Assembly: GCA_001701165.1 (NCBI GenBank)
Contig: DAAP01000023.1
Location: 124,001 to 188,000 of the forward strand
Source: Bacteroidales bacterium H4
Lineage (GTDB): Bacteria; Bacteroidota; Bacteroidia; Bacteroidales; Muribaculaceae
Length of the DNA: 64,000 nt
Direction: 5' to 3'
The notes beneath the pieces were generated by a model. The model saw only the letters and a program-made list of their open reading frames with translations, ran no database searches and was not told the DNA's origin. This document shows positions 42,641 to 52,219 of this stretch, piece by piece; positions within the stretch are counted from its first letter, which is position 1; each line of letters opens with the position of its first letter. A program made the translations under genes and the position numbers.

Positions 42641-43009
42641 ATGAACAAATTACAGAAAATCAAGAATTCCATCAAGAAATTCGTCACATCACCTTGATTC
42701 AACTCACTGGCGGTCATGCTGCTTGTCGGCACCGTTGCCTGTCTCGCCCAGAACACCGCAGGCAACTACGAAGCCGGTACTACGGCCCTGACCACGGTCA
42801 GCGAGGAAATCGCCAAGTATGTACCCATCGTTGTCAAGCTCTGCTACGCCATTGCCGGCGTCGTGGCCGTCGTAGGTGCGATCAGCGTCTATATCGCCAT
42901 GAACAACGAGGAGCAGGACGTCAAGAAGAAGATCATGATGGTGGTCGGAGCCTGCATCTTCCTGATTGCAGCAGCTCAGGCACTGCCTCTGTTCTTCGGA
43001 ATCTCCTGA
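42641..43009 (+). pseudogene. traE: TraE (DUF4134/VirB2-type) pilin gene with an in-frame UGA
   Basis: ATG 42641 opens MNKLQKIKNSIKKFVTSP, then TGA at 42695, then the same frame continues FNSLAVMLLVGTVACLAQNT and on to the end at 43009. The full product would be 122 residues: a basic n-region, signal peptide and two membrane helices, as in TraE. A single C-to-T change of CGA would explain the stop. TGA ends other genes in this window, so it is not recoded generally. Restart at ATG 42716 would make a 97-residue protein with a shortened signal sequence, which may or may not be exported. A sequencing error is possible. Confidence 0.75.
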
Positions 43010-43013
43010 CCTT

Positions 43014-43313
43014 ATGGCAGAGAACGCAGACAACGGCTATACTGCATACCCGGTTTTCAAGGGGCTTCAAAAGCCTCTTGAATTCCTGGGTATCCAGGGC
43101 CGCTACATCTACTGGGCTGCCGGAGCAGCGGGCGGTGCGATAGTCGGATTCATAATCGGCTACTGTGTACTGGGCTTTCTCGCCGGACTTGTCGTACTGG
43201 TTATGGCAGTCAGCACGGGAGCCGGTTTAATCATGGTGAAACAGCGCAAAGGGCTTCACACCAAGAAAACAGACAAAGGGATATTCGTTTACACCTGTTC
43301 AAAAAAGATTTGA
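43014..43313 (+). CDS. traF: TraF-like conjugation membrane protein (DUF4133)
   Basis: The 99 residues start YPVFKGLQKPLEFLGIQGRYIYWAAG and have two close membrane helices, then a basic end (KQRKGLHTKKTDKGIFVY). This is the DUF4133/TraF family, which corresponds to VirB3 and works with the VirB4-type ATPase in the inner membrane. It sits directly after the pilin gene and upstream of traG, as expected, although a large lipoprotein gene is inserted between them. Confidence 0.85.
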   Translation: MAENADNGYTAYPVFKGLQKPLEFLGIQGRYIYWAAGAAGGAIVGFIIGYCVLGFLAGLVVLVMAVSTGAGLIMVKQRKGLHTKKTDKGIFVYTCSKKI

Positions 43314-43316
43314 AAA

Positions 43317-44783
43317 ATGAGACACTGCGGATTGATATTCTTTCTTGCCTTGTTCCTTGCCGGATGTTCGGGGAACACCCGTAAAGGGGACGCATTGTCC
43401 GCCCACCAAACGGCGGAAAAGGTGAAAGACAGTTGGTCGAAGATGTCCAAGCCCCTTGAGATAGAGGTCACGGGGCGGACAAAGGGCGAGCTGGAAGCCA
43501 TAGGCTCGCTTGCCGTATGGCTTGACGGCATGGAGGGCGGCAAAGCCGTGGAGTTCCGTTTCGACGGCAAGGTGTTCAAGCCCACTGTCCCTGTTCTGGC
43601 CGACAGTACGGCATCACCCCATGTCTGTTATCCGTTCCTTCCGTCACTGCATCCGGCCGACACTGTTACGATTAGCCATCCGCTCGGCGAAAGACTCGCC
43701 GGACAGATCCAATCCGTGACACAGACAAATGACAAAACAAAGATTACAATGAAATTAGAAGAACTTACCGCACTGCTGCGCCTGATACTGAAAAGCGACA
43801 ATATCAGTGATGTGATGCAGATTCTGGAGATACAGGGGGACTGCGTTTCAACAGCAGCCTTCCTGATTCCGCTTAAGGGGAAACTGGCCGGGACACGTGC
43901 CGATGCCGGCAACGTATGTTCTCCCAACAAGGACTGCCTGTTGAACAACGGCATCCCGCACGACTTCAACCTCATTCCTACGGAGGATTCCGGAGAAATA
44001 CAGATATTCCTCAAAATCAACGGGAAGAAATTGTCCATATCCACCACGCTACCGCCTCTGAGACGGGGAAGCATCACCGAACTGCGCCTTCATGTCAGCA
44101 ATGGCAAACTTTCCGTAGGCAGCAGCTGGGTAGATACCAAACATCCGTTTGTGAAACCGTCCGTTTTCGGCACGGACTCTGTCCGCATCGGACATTTCCT
44201 GCAAAGGAATGGAACTCTGACCTCCAAATTCGATGAGAATACCCTTGCCTGTGTCATCCAGACAGACGGGCGACACGGCAAAGCCGTTGCCTTGGACGAC
44301 AACAGTACGAGCAACTGGTTCGGGAAGAAGTCTTTCCGAACCGGCCATATCTTCGATACGGCTGACGGCAAGTTGCGTGAGGGCTATTTCGGACAGCCGC
44401 AGGAGGATGAGGAACATATCGTGTTTAGTCCCCGAATCCGATATCCGGGCAGTTGCGCATTGGGTTTCGACGACGGAGCCGCACTCACACAGGGCATACT
44501 CCGCCATGCGGACAGCCATGCCCTCAAGAACTTCCAGGACAAGCGTGTGCTGCCGTCGGCCTACATACCGTCGCTTGCGGAGATGGCCCGGCTTGCCTAC
44601 CATCTTGAAAAGCATAAGGACAGCATGCCTGCCTTTTTCAAGATGCCGGAAGGCATCTATGCCACCTCCAGCGAATCCGGCGAGGACACTTTCTATTCGA
44701 TTGACATGACCGGATGGTTCGTCACCGCCTACAATTCCAAGGAGCACAGCGATATGAAAACAAGGCTCTTTTATCTATTCTAA
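43317..44783 (+). CDS. Large lipoprotein with a C-terminal DUF1566/C-type-lectin-like region
   Basis: The 488 residues begin with a lipoprotein signal (LIFFLALFLAGC, lipobox Cys 17). The N-terminal half is beta-rich, reminiscent of exported fimbrillin-like domains. The last about 180 residues contain VIQTDGRHGKAVALDD, VLPSAYIPSLAEMARLAYHL and a final TSSESGEDTFYSIDMTGWFVTAY, the order seen in DUF1566 (C-type-lectin-like) domains. A second lipoprotein with the same type of domain ends the tra genes at 57733. A surface role, for example contact with recipient cells, is inference. Confidence 0.6.
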   Translation: MRHCGLIFFLALFLAGCSGNTRKGDALSAHQTAEKVKDSWSKMSKPLEIEVTGRTKGELEAIGSLAVWLDGMEGGKAVEFRFDGKVFKPTVPVLADSTASPHVCYPFLPSLHPADTVTISHPLGERLAGQIQSVTQTNDKTKITMKLEELTALLRLILKSDNISDVMQILEIQGDCVSTAAFLIPLKGKLAGTRADAGNVCSPNKDCLLNNGIPHDFNLIPTEDSGEIQIFLKINGKKLSISTTLPPLRRGSITELRLHVSNGKLSVGSSWVDTKHPFVKPSVFGTDSVRIGHFLQRNGTLTSKFDENTLACVIQTDGRHGKAVALDDNSTSNWFGKKSFRTGHIFDTADGKLREGYFGQPQEDEEHIVFSPRIRYPGSCALGFDDGAALTQGILRHADSHALKNFQDKRVLPSAYIPSLAEMARLAYHLEKHKDSMPAFFKMPEGIYATSSESGEDTFYSIDMTGWFVTAYNSKEHSDMKTRLFYLF

Positions 44784-44809
44784 TCCACATCAATAAATAT
44801 AAAAGAACA

Positions 44810-45277
44810 ATGGCAGACAAAACAGGCACATTCATTCTTCGGTTACGGGAGTTTGGAAGTAATTCCGTATCTATGGTTCCCCTCCCGAAGCATTTTGAAA
44901 TAAGTGCGGAATTAACAGATAATTATGAAGATGGTAAAGAACCAACCCAGCTATATCTGGTGATAAGCATTAACAGTGTGGAAGACCATGAAGGCAACGG
45001 GGATAGCCATGTGCATATTTTCTTATTCCCCGAAGTCAAGATTCCCCTGAAATATTTCGGTGAGTTTGTCATCGAAGAAGCAGGTGAAAGGGTAATAGAC
45101 GAAATGATTGATTATATCAGTTGGGACATCGCTGCGTACCTGATAGATGATGACGAGGACAAAGAACCCTATTTTGACATCATAGAGTATGAGCCATACT
45201 GGAGAGAGCATCTGAACAAATGTATCAGCAACGAGCTGAAAGAATGGGGTGAACAAAACACGGATAAAGACAAATGA
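44810..45277 (+). CDS. Acidic protein of unknown function in the tra operon
   Basis: From ATG 44810 the protein has 155 residues. It is strongly acidic (YLIDDDEDKEPYFDIIEYEP) without signal or membrane segments, and mixed alpha/beta. I recognise no family. The stop overlaps the traG ATG by four bases, so the two are translationally coupled; a cytoplasmic partner of the ATPase or an immunity-type protein would both be possible. Confidence 0.6.
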   Translation: MADKTGTFILRLREFGSNSVSMVPLPKHFEISAELTDNYEDGKEPTQLYLVISINSVEDHEGNGDSHVHIFLFPEVKIPLKYFGEFVIEEAGERVIDEMIDYISWDIAAYLIDDDEDKEPYFDIIEYEPYWREHLNKCISNELKEWGEQNTDKDK

Positions 45278-47841
45278 CTTGGTACGTTATCATATTCTTT
45301 GCAGCAGTGCTTATCGGTATGGCAATCTCGGTGGCCGCTTTCGGAACGGGAGGCAAACGCAAGCGTGTCTTCCGTGACATCTATTTCTCCGTGGAGGACA
45401 ATGACGGCATTGGTGTCATTTACACCAAGACCGGCGAGTATTCCGCCATACTTGAAATAGAGAACCCCGTGCAGAAGTATTCTGCCGATGCCGACTGCTA
45501 TTACGATTTCTGCCATCTGTTCTCGGCGGTGGTACAGACCCTCGGCGAGGGCTATGCCATACACAAACAGGATGTGTTCTCCCGCCGTGGGTTCGTGCAG
45601 GCGGACGCAAAGGAAAAAGAGTTCCTGTCAAGATCCTATTTCTCATATTTTGAGGGCCGTCCTTATACCGATACGCGCACATGCCTTGTCATTACGCAGG
45701 AATCGAAGAAAGGGAAGCTGTATTCCTTCGATTTGAAGAAATGGAAGGACTTCCTTGTGAAGATACGCAAGGTGAAGGACCAGTTGCGTGACAGCGGCAT
45801 GAAGGTGAGGTTCCTGACGGCCGACGAATGTGACAGCTATGTTGACCGGTATTTCACGCTGGACTTCAATAGTCCGGTCGTCACCATGAATAATTTCAAG
45901 GTAGATGACGAGGGCATCGGCATGGGTGACCGCAAATGTCGCGTGTTCTCCCTTGTCGATGTGGACTGTGCCGGGCTTCCTTCCCTTGTCCGTCCTTTCA
46001 CCAATGTGGAGGTGAACAACACAGGGATGCCCCTTGACCTCATGTCCGCCATCGACAGCATCCCGGAAGCCGAGACCGTCATCTACAACCAGATGATTTT
46101 CATTCCCAACCAAAAGCGGGAACTTTCCGCTCTTGAAAAGAAGAAAAACCGTCACGCCTCCATCCCCAATCCGAGCAACCAGATTGCCGTGGAGGACATC
46201 AAGCAGGTGCAGGAAGTGGTGGCACGCGAGGGCAAGCAGCTTGTATATACACACTTCAACCTCGTTGTATGCTGTCCACGTAATGCAGATATGCAGAAGC
46301 CCGTGAACCATCTTGAAAACATGTTCGGGCGCATGGGCATCCATATCTCCAAGCGTGCCTACAACCAGCTTGAGCTGTTCGTGAACTCGTTTCCCGGCAA
46401 CTGCTACAACATGGATCCCGAGTACGACCGTTTTCTCACCCTGTCGGACGCCGCCACCTGCCTTATGTATAAGGAGCATGTGCAGCGCAGCGAGGACACC
46501 CCGCTGAAGATATACTATACTGACCGGAAAGGGATGCCCGTAGCCATCGACATCACCGGCAAGGAGGGTAAGGTCAAGATGACCGACAACTCCAATTTCT
46601 TCTGTTTAGGACCATCGGGAAGCGGCAAGAGCTTCCACATGAACTCCGTCGTGAGGCAGCTTCATGAGCAAGGAACGGATGTTGTGATGGTCGATACGGG
46701 AAACTCCTACGAGGGACTATGCGAGTATCTCGGCGGCAAGTACATTTCCTATACCGAGGAAAAACCCATCACCATGAACCCGTTTAAGATTACCAAGGAA
46801 GAGATAAACATCGAGAAAATCAACTTCCTCAAGAATCTTATCCTGCAGATATGGAAAGGCTCGGAAGGCATTGTGACAAAGACGGAGGACAGACTTATCG
46901 GACAGGCTATCGAGGAATACTACCGCAGTTACTTTACGGGTAAAATTGATGCGCCGCTTTCGTTCAACTCGTTTTTCGACTTCGCCGTCGTCCGCATCCC
47001 GGAGATTATCACCAAGAACGAACTGAAAGGCATTGACACGGCAGACCTCAATTACCAGCTTCGGGATTTCTATAAGGGCGGCAGCCACGAGACCACGCTG
47101 AACGAGAACATGGACAGCACCCTGTTTGATGAGACCTTTATCGTGTTCGAGATTGACGCAATCAAGGATGATGCCACGCTGTTCCCGATAGTCACGCTGA
47201 TTATCATGGATGTCTTTCTGCAGAAGATGCGTCTGAAAAAGAACCGTAAGGTCCTTGTGATCGAAGAGGCGTGGAAAGCCATCGCCACCCCGCTCATGGC
47301 CGAATACATCAAGTACCTCTACAAGACGGCCCGTAAGTTCTGGGCATCGGTCGGTGTCGTGACACAGGAGATACAGGACATCATCGGCAGTGAGATTGTG
47401 AAGGAGGCCATCATCAACAATTCCGATGTGGTGATGCTGCTTGACCAGAGCAAATTCCGTGAACGCTTCGACAATATCAAAGCCATCCTCGGACTCACCG
47501 ATGTGGACTGCAAGAAGATTTTTACCATCAACAGGCTTGACAACAAGGAAGGACGCTCTTTCTTCCGCGAGGTGTTCATCCGCAGAGGATCGACCAGCGG
47601 CGTGTACGGTGTGGAGGAATCGCACGAGTGCTACATGACCTATACCACCGAGCGTGCTGAGAAAGATGCCCTCAAACTCTACAAGTCGGAATTAGGGTGC
47701 AGCCATCAGGATGCTATCGAAAGATATTGCCGTGACTGGGACAACTCCGGCATCGCCGCCCCGTTGGAATTTGCCCGACGGGTGCATAAGGTCGGCCATG
47801 TGCTCAACCTGCCCACAAGGAACGATAAAAATAACCCATAA
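45274..47841 (+). CDS. traG: TraG, VirB4-type conjugation ATPase
   Basis: The 855 residues begin with a membrane helix (WYVIIFFAAVLIGMAISVAAF) and a VirB3/VirB4-like N-terminal domain. The ATPase half has Walker A GPSGSGKSFHMNS near residue 447, Walker B VLVIEEAWKAIA near 654, and the typical FWASVGVVTQEIQDI segment. It powers assembly of the pilus and transfer channel from the cytoplasmic face of the inner membrane. Confidence 0.95.
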   Translation: MTWYVIIFFAAVLIGMAISVAAFGTGGKRKRVFRDIYFSVEDNDGIGVIYTKTGEYSAILEIENPVQKYSADADCYYDFCHLFSAVVQTLGEGYAIHKQDVFSRRGFVQADAKEKEFLSRSYFSYFEGRPYTDTRTCLVITQESKKGKLYSFDLKKWKDFLVKIRKVKDQLRDSGMKVRFLTADECDSYVDRYFTLDFNSPVVTMNNFKVDDEGIGMGDRKCRVFSLVDVDCAGLPSLVRPFTNVEVNNTGMPLDLMSAIDSIPEAETVIYNQMIFIPNQKRELSALEKKKNRHASIPNPSNQIAVEDIKQVQEVVAREGKQLVYTHFNLVVCCPRNADMQKPVNHLENMFGRMGIHISKRAYNQLELFVNSFPGNCYNMDPEYDRFLTLSDAATCLMYKEHVQRSEDTPLKIYYTDRKGMPVAIDITGKEGKVKMTDNSNFFCLGPSGSGKSFHMNSVVRQLHEQGTDVVMVDTGNSYEGLCEYLGGKYISYTEEKPITMNPFKITKEEINIEKINFLKNLILQIWKGSEGIVTKTEDRLIGQAIEEYYRSYFTGKIDAPLSFNSFFDFAVVRIPEIITKNELKGIDTADLNYQLRDFYKGGSHETTLNENMDSTLFDETFIVFEIDAIKDDATLFPIVTLIIMDVFLQKMRLKKNRKVLVIEEAWKAIATPLMAEYIKYLYKTARKFWASVGVVTQEIQDIIGSEIVKEAIINNSDVVMLLDQSKFRERFDNIKAILGLTDVDCKKIFTINRLDNKEGRSFFREVFIRRGSTSGVYGVEESHECYMTYTTERAEKDALKLYKSELGCSHQDAIERYCRDWDNSGIAAPLEFARRVHKVGHVLNLPTRNDKNNP

Positions 47842-47853
47842 ACAACATTCATT

Positions 47854-48156
47854 ATGAACGAGAACAAACTCATTGAGGAATTTTGGCGCGATTGCGACAA
47901 CAACAATTTCAGCAAGGAAGCCACCGTGCTGTTCTTTTACCTGCTTTACCGTCACAAGCGTGACCGCCATGAAACGATCAGCATCAATCCGGCCGCATTG
48001 CTCAGTCTTGTCAGCGGTTACAGCGTCACGGCGATGAAATCCGCCAGCGAGGAACTGCAGTCACGCGGATATGTGGAATACACACCCGCCAACGAGAGCT
48101 GCACTTCCGGAAAATACCGTTTTCTCAAGACGGGGACGGTGAAGAAAGGGAAATAA
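47854..48156 (+). CDS. Small winged-helix protein in the tra operon
   Basis: The 100 residues lack membrane segments. ATVLFFYLLYRHKRDRHETISINPAALLSLVSGYSVTAMKSASEELQSRGYVEYT reads as a winged helix with a wing of aromatic residues, similar to replication-initiator or regulator domains in Bacteroidetes. It might bind DNA and control tra expression, or contribute to relaxosome assembly. No family name can be given with certainty. Confidence 0.65.
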   Translation: MNENKLIEEFWRDCDNNNFSKEATVLFFYLLYRHKRDRHETISINPAALLSLVSGYSVTAMKSASEELQSRGYVEYTPANESCTSGKYRFLKTGTVKKGK

Positions 48157-48176
48157 GAAACGACCAATCAACAAGT

Positions 48177-50711
48177 ATGTACCGCCTCCTGCTCATATTG
48201 ACCGTACTGCTGGCTGTAGCGTCCGACGCTGCGGCCTCGGTGTGGTATTCCGTCAACTACGATAAGAAAACGGTGGCCGCCATGACCGCCGCTTTCGGCA
48301 CGGAGACCGCGACGGAAATGTATTACAGCGAACAGGTCAGGAAGATACTTGACCGTTACAGTGCCGCCGAAGTCGCCACAGCCGGTATCTTCATGTCCAA
48401 GTACCTTGACCGCAAGGCACTGACCGACCTCGGTATCTGGAGCAGTGCAACGGAAAACTATTATTACCGCCGCATCTATTCATTAGTAAGTGCGAAAATC
48501 ATGCCGAAGATATGGATTGTCGCCGGCATGATGCTCCGTTCACCACAGACCGCACTCTACTGGGGAAGCTACCTGTTCAAGGTCTGTCACGAGGTGGAAA
48601 CGCTCTGCATGCAGTTCGAGTCCATCGTCACCAACAGCTCGCTGTCGTTCCGTGATGTGGTATTCCTGCAGATAGCCCCGCAGTTCCAGCCGCTGTTCGA
48701 CCTTGCCGGCAGTGGCAATGTGGACTGGAAGAGGTTTTTTGATGACCTCGGCAGTATTCCCAACCATTTCAACAAGGAGAATCTTGAATCCGACATTAGC
48801 ACCCTGTATGACATGGGAGTCAGCATCGCCGGAGCGGGAGCCGAGAATATGATGGGGGCCCTGCTCGGCGGCAGCTCGTTCAATGACATCGCCAAAGGAA
48901 ATGTAGCGGCGATTGTGAACGCTGCGGAGAGCAGTTACGGATTCTACAAGTCCCTTGAGCAAAATCTTGGAGGCACTTTGCTCTCGATGGTCGGTGGACC
49001 GGAGAATGTCGCCCGGCTTTTCAACATAGACAGTTACAACATGACCTCATGGATGACCGACTATCTCCGTGAGACTATGGGGCAGTATTACACCCAGCGG
49101 TGGTACATCTACCGCCGGGACAGCGGCAGCGAGACAATTTGTGACTATATGCCGCCCACCGATGACAACAGCATCCTCTACGGCGGTGCCTGGACACGTT
49201 TCAACACGACCGACGCAAATTTCTATCCCTCTTCGGCACAGACGGAGCAGATACTCTCCAATTCGGAGAGTTATGCCGGATGGTCGAGGGCGAAGGTGAA
49301 GCAGATGAACGCATCGGGAGACGGGTACCTTTATAACCTGTCTTATTCCCGATACGCCTATATCTTGTCAAAGAAGAACAAACAGTACGCCAAAGCCTAT
49401 GCCTATTCCATCCGGGTCACCAAAAGCTGGAACCGGACGGAAGAGGTTTACGAGGATGTCTTTGATTCCTATTCCATGGACTTGGGCACCTTCCAAAGAC
49501 AGATGCAGGCACGGCTGTCGGAGTACAATGACAATGAAGAGGGATTCGTCTATTACATCGGTTCGGATGCCCGAAATTATTATCAGGCGACCGATGAAGC
49601 CAAGATGAAAGGCACGGAGAGCGTGATTATCTCCGTGACCTGCCATGACGGATTCACCATATCACAGGGAAGCACCCAGTATAAATGCCGCAGTTGCGGC
49701 GGTTCACTGAACGCCCATTCCAAGGAGTGCGCCATGCAGACCACACTGACTGACAATAACCTTGATATGTCGGAGTTTGACCGCCTTGAGACGGAATACA
49801 ACAACCGCATAGCGGAGCTTCAGACCCAGATAGATGTGCTCAACAGCGAGAACAGGACGCTGATAAAGCAGATTTCCACAGCTACAGTGGAGGAAGCAGC
49901 CGTGCTCCGTCAGCGGTACAATGTCAACAAGACCCGGATAGATGATCTGACAAGGGAACAGGAAAGTGTCAGGAAACAGCTTGCCGACCTGCGGGCGGCA
50001 CGTGAGGATGCCGTCGGCGGCGAGGAAGTGCCGACTGATGACTACTACCGCATCCCAGCCATCATGAATGACTGCAAGACCGCTTTCGATCTCACCTGGC
50101 AGGGATATGGACACTGGGAAGGCTACAGCTACGTGCGTACCGCCACCTCCGGGAGCATGGATGCCGTCATCACGTTCAAGGCGACACTGAGCATCGCCCG
50201 CAAGCCGAAATATTTCCTCGGCATCAAGATACACAGGGCCATCATGCAGATAGAATGGACACTGACGGCGGATTACAGCAACACCCAGGTCGTGGATGTG
50301 ATGCAACTCGACCCGAACAAGAGCGACCGGGAGAATGCCGCCGCCGTGAACAACCGCATCTCAGAGATTGCAAGGGATTATCCGTCCTGCACAATCAGCA
50401 CCGAATACATCAAGAACAATCCGATGGAACAGGACAACAGCACGGACACCTACCACCTGCTGTGGTCGTCGGACCGGTTGGAAATCGCGCGTGATGTGGA
50501 TAGCCGCCTGACACGCATCTATGCCGACCTCGTATGTCTGGAGAAGATGATGCACTATAAACTGTCTATCATTGATGTGTTGAAAAAGGCCGCTCCTTAT
50601 GTCAATGACGAGCAAGGACGCAGACGCACGCTGCTTGACGAGAGTTTTGCCCGGTGGATGAACAGGGCCGGAAGTAGAAATTACAAACCAATGGAAGAAA
50701 CGACAGAATGA
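48177..50711 (+). CDS. Large exported conjugation protein with a zinc-knuckle-like motif
   Basis: The 844 residues start with a signal peptide (RLLLILTVLLAVASDAAASV). The N-terminal 300 residues are helical with hydrophobic patches. A Cys/His cluster, YKCRSCGGSLNAHSKECAM (C-x2-C-x6-H-x3-C), lies near residue 503. A coiled coil follows (ETEYNNRIAELQTQIDVLNSEN), then a beta-rich C-terminal part. It precedes two small exported proteins and traJ. Similar large proteins occur in other Bacteroidales tra operons without known function. A periplasmic scaffold is a guess. Confidence 0.65.
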   Translation: MYRLLLILTVLLAVASDAAASVWYSVNYDKKTVAAMTAAFGTETATEMYYSEQVRKILDRYSAAEVATAGIFMSKYLDRKALTDLGIWSSATENYYYRRIYSLVSAKIMPKIWIVAGMMLRSPQTALYWGSYLFKVCHEVETLCMQFESIVTNSSLSFRDVVFLQIAPQFQPLFDLAGSGNVDWKRFFDDLGSIPNHFNKENLESDISTLYDMGVSIAGAGAENMMGALLGGSSFNDIAKGNVAAIVNAAESSYGFYKSLEQNLGGTLLSMVGGPENVARLFNIDSYNMTSWMTDYLRETMGQYYTQRWYIYRRDSGSETICDYMPPTDDNSILYGGAWTRFNTTDANFYPSSAQTEQILSNSESYAGWSRAKVKQMNASGDGYLYNLSYSRYAYILSKKNKQYAKAYAYSIRVTKSWNRTEEVYEDVFDSYSMDLGTFQRQMQARLSEYNDNEEGFVYYIGSDARNYYQATDEAKMKGTESVIISVTCHDGFTISQGSTQYKCRSCGGSLNAHSKECAMQTTLTDNNLDMSEFDRLETEYNNRIAELQTQIDVLNSENRTLIKQISTATVEEAAVLRQRYNVNKTRIDDLTREQESVRKQLADLRAAREDAVGGEEVPTDDYYRIPAIMNDCKTAFDLTWQGYGHWEGYSYVRTATSGSMDAVITFKATLSIARKPKYFLGIKIHRAIMQIEWTLTADYSNTQVVDVMQLDPNKSDRENAAAVNNRISEIARDYPSCTISTEYIKNNPMEQDNSTDTYHLLWSSDRLEIARDVDSRLTRIYADLVCLEKMMHYKLSIIDVLKKAAPYVNDEQGRRRTLLDESFARWMNRAGSRNYKPMEETTE

Positions 50712-51448
50712 GAACACCTATCCACATATTGATGACGCTGCTGATGCTGGCCATGCCGGTCATCGCCAAGGCACAGTTCGGTTTTGATGTAGGCTCGGTG
50801 GAAGCCTATATCTCCGACCACAAGAGCCAGCGCAGCCTGCTTCTTGCCCGTGCCACACTGGAGCAGAGCAACAACCTCCTGCACGAGTACAGCGCGAAGG
50901 CCGCGGAAGATTACAAGGTGCTGAACTTCGACCTTGACAAATATACCAGGGCTTTCGATGTGATAGACGTGCTGTACCAGTCGTTGCGAACCTCCATGAA
51001 CGTGTATTCCACCTACCAGACGGTCAGCGACCGCATCGGTGACTACAAAAAATTGCTGAGTGATTACAACTCCAAGGTGCTGAAGCGTAACAAACTCGCC
51101 CTTCAGGACACCATCATCATCCGGATAAGCCTCAGGTGCATCGACCGCATCTCGGTCGAGGGAAAGAGCCTGTACCGCTCGGTCAGCGACCTGGTGCTGT
51201 ATGCTACCGGAGCCGCCGCCTGTTCGACATCCGATCTCATGCTTGTGTTGGAGAACATCAACACCAGTCTTGACAACATCAAGAAACTGCTCAATGCCGC
51301 CTATTTCGATACATGGAGGTATATCCAAGTGCGGATAGGCTATTGGAAAGAAAGTATTTACACACCCCGTTCACGGTCACTCATCATCGAAGATGCCTTC
51401 GGACGATGGCGGCAGAGCGGGCTTAACCCATATAGAAACAAGAAATGA
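50708..51448 (+). CDS. Exported helical conjugation protein
   Basis: The 246 residues have a signal peptide (HILMTLLMLAMPVIAKAQ) and a long helical body (ATLEQSNNLLHEYSAKAAED...VYSTYQTVSDRIGDYKKLLS), ending in a basic tail. The ATG overlaps the stop of the gene before and its own stop overlaps the gene after, so the three are tightly coupled. By order it corresponds to a VirB5-like or TraI-position periplasmic protein. That assignment rests on position. Confidence 0.65.
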   Translation: MRTPIHILMTLLMLAMPVIAKAQFGFDVGSVEAYISDHKSQRSLLLARATLEQSNNLLHEYSAKAAEDYKVLNFDLDKYTRAFDVIDVLYQSLRTSMNVYSTYQTVSDRIGDYKKLLSDYNSKVLKRNKLALQDTIIIRISLRCIDRISVEGKSLYRSVSDLVLYATGAAACSTSDLMLVLENINTSLDNIKKLLNAAYFDTWRYIQVRIGYWKESIYTPRSRSLIIEDAFGRWRQSGLNPYRNKK

Positions 51449-52176
51449 AACGGCTGATACTCTATCTGATGACAGGACTGTGCATGGTTTCGGCCACTGC
51501 GCAGAACGTGACCTACAACCATGATGCCGCCAAACAGAACCAGTTTACCGTGGCGGAGATCGGTTCCGGCTCCCTTACTCCGGACTTGTACTACACCTTG
51601 CTGCACAGCAACTACAGGAAAACCGCCGCTGCAAAAAACAAGCTGTCGTTTCGCACGACGGTGGGGATTGCAGGCTACTGGCAGGTGGATGATGCGGAGA
51701 AACTGGACTCCGCTATGACTAAACGTGCCGAGATAGAGGCGTTGAACGTGGCTGACCGTACAGGCGGCGCACTGGATGTCGCATGGCTGGCGGAGGGTGA
51801 CAAGCTCAACTCCAAGATGGCGGATTTCAAAAAGAATATCGACCGCATCCTGCAACTGGGTGGCACTCCCGGACAGCAGACGGTGTGGAAGGAATACTAT
51901 AACGTGTTCAAATCGGCCATCAAAGCGACGCAGGAAGCCTATATGCCCAACTCGCAGCGCAAGAAACAGTATCTGAGCATCTATGCCGACGTGTCGCACA
52001 AGAACGAGGAACTGGTACGCTATCTCGTCTATCTGGCTAACAGCAAGACGACCACCTCACTATTGGCATCAAGCTATGAAAGGGAAAACAAGAACGCCGT
52101 GTATGCGGCGGAAGCACTGGCCCGGTGGCGCGATGCGTGCTGGAGTGCGATGGGAAACTGTGTCAATCAACCATAG
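51445..52176 (+). CDS. Exported conjugation protein (DUF5045-like)
   Basis: The 243 residues have a signal peptide (LILYLMTGLCMVSATAQ). An early conserved segment, AEIGSGSLTPDLYYTLLHSN, is followed by a helical body with several basic helices. I recall similar proteins upstream of traJ annotated as DUF5045. Its start overlaps the stop of the preceding gene. It is likely a periplasmic component of the transfer channel. A catalytic role is not indicated. Confidence 0.65.
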   Translation: MKRLILYLMTGLCMVSATAQNVTYNHDAAKQNQFTVAEIGSGSLTPDLYYTLLHSNYRKTAAAKNKLSFRTTVGIAGYWQVDDAEKLDSAMTKRAEIEALNVADRTGGALDVAWLAEGDKLNSKMADFKKNIDRILQLGGTPGQQTVWKEYYNVFKSAIKATQEAYMPNSQRKKQYLSIYADVSHKNEELVRYLVYLANSKTTTSLLASSYERENKNAVYAAEALARWRDACWSAMGNCVNQP

Positions 52177-52219
52177 AAACAGACAGATTCTGAAATAAAC
52201 AACTAATAAACAACATTCA

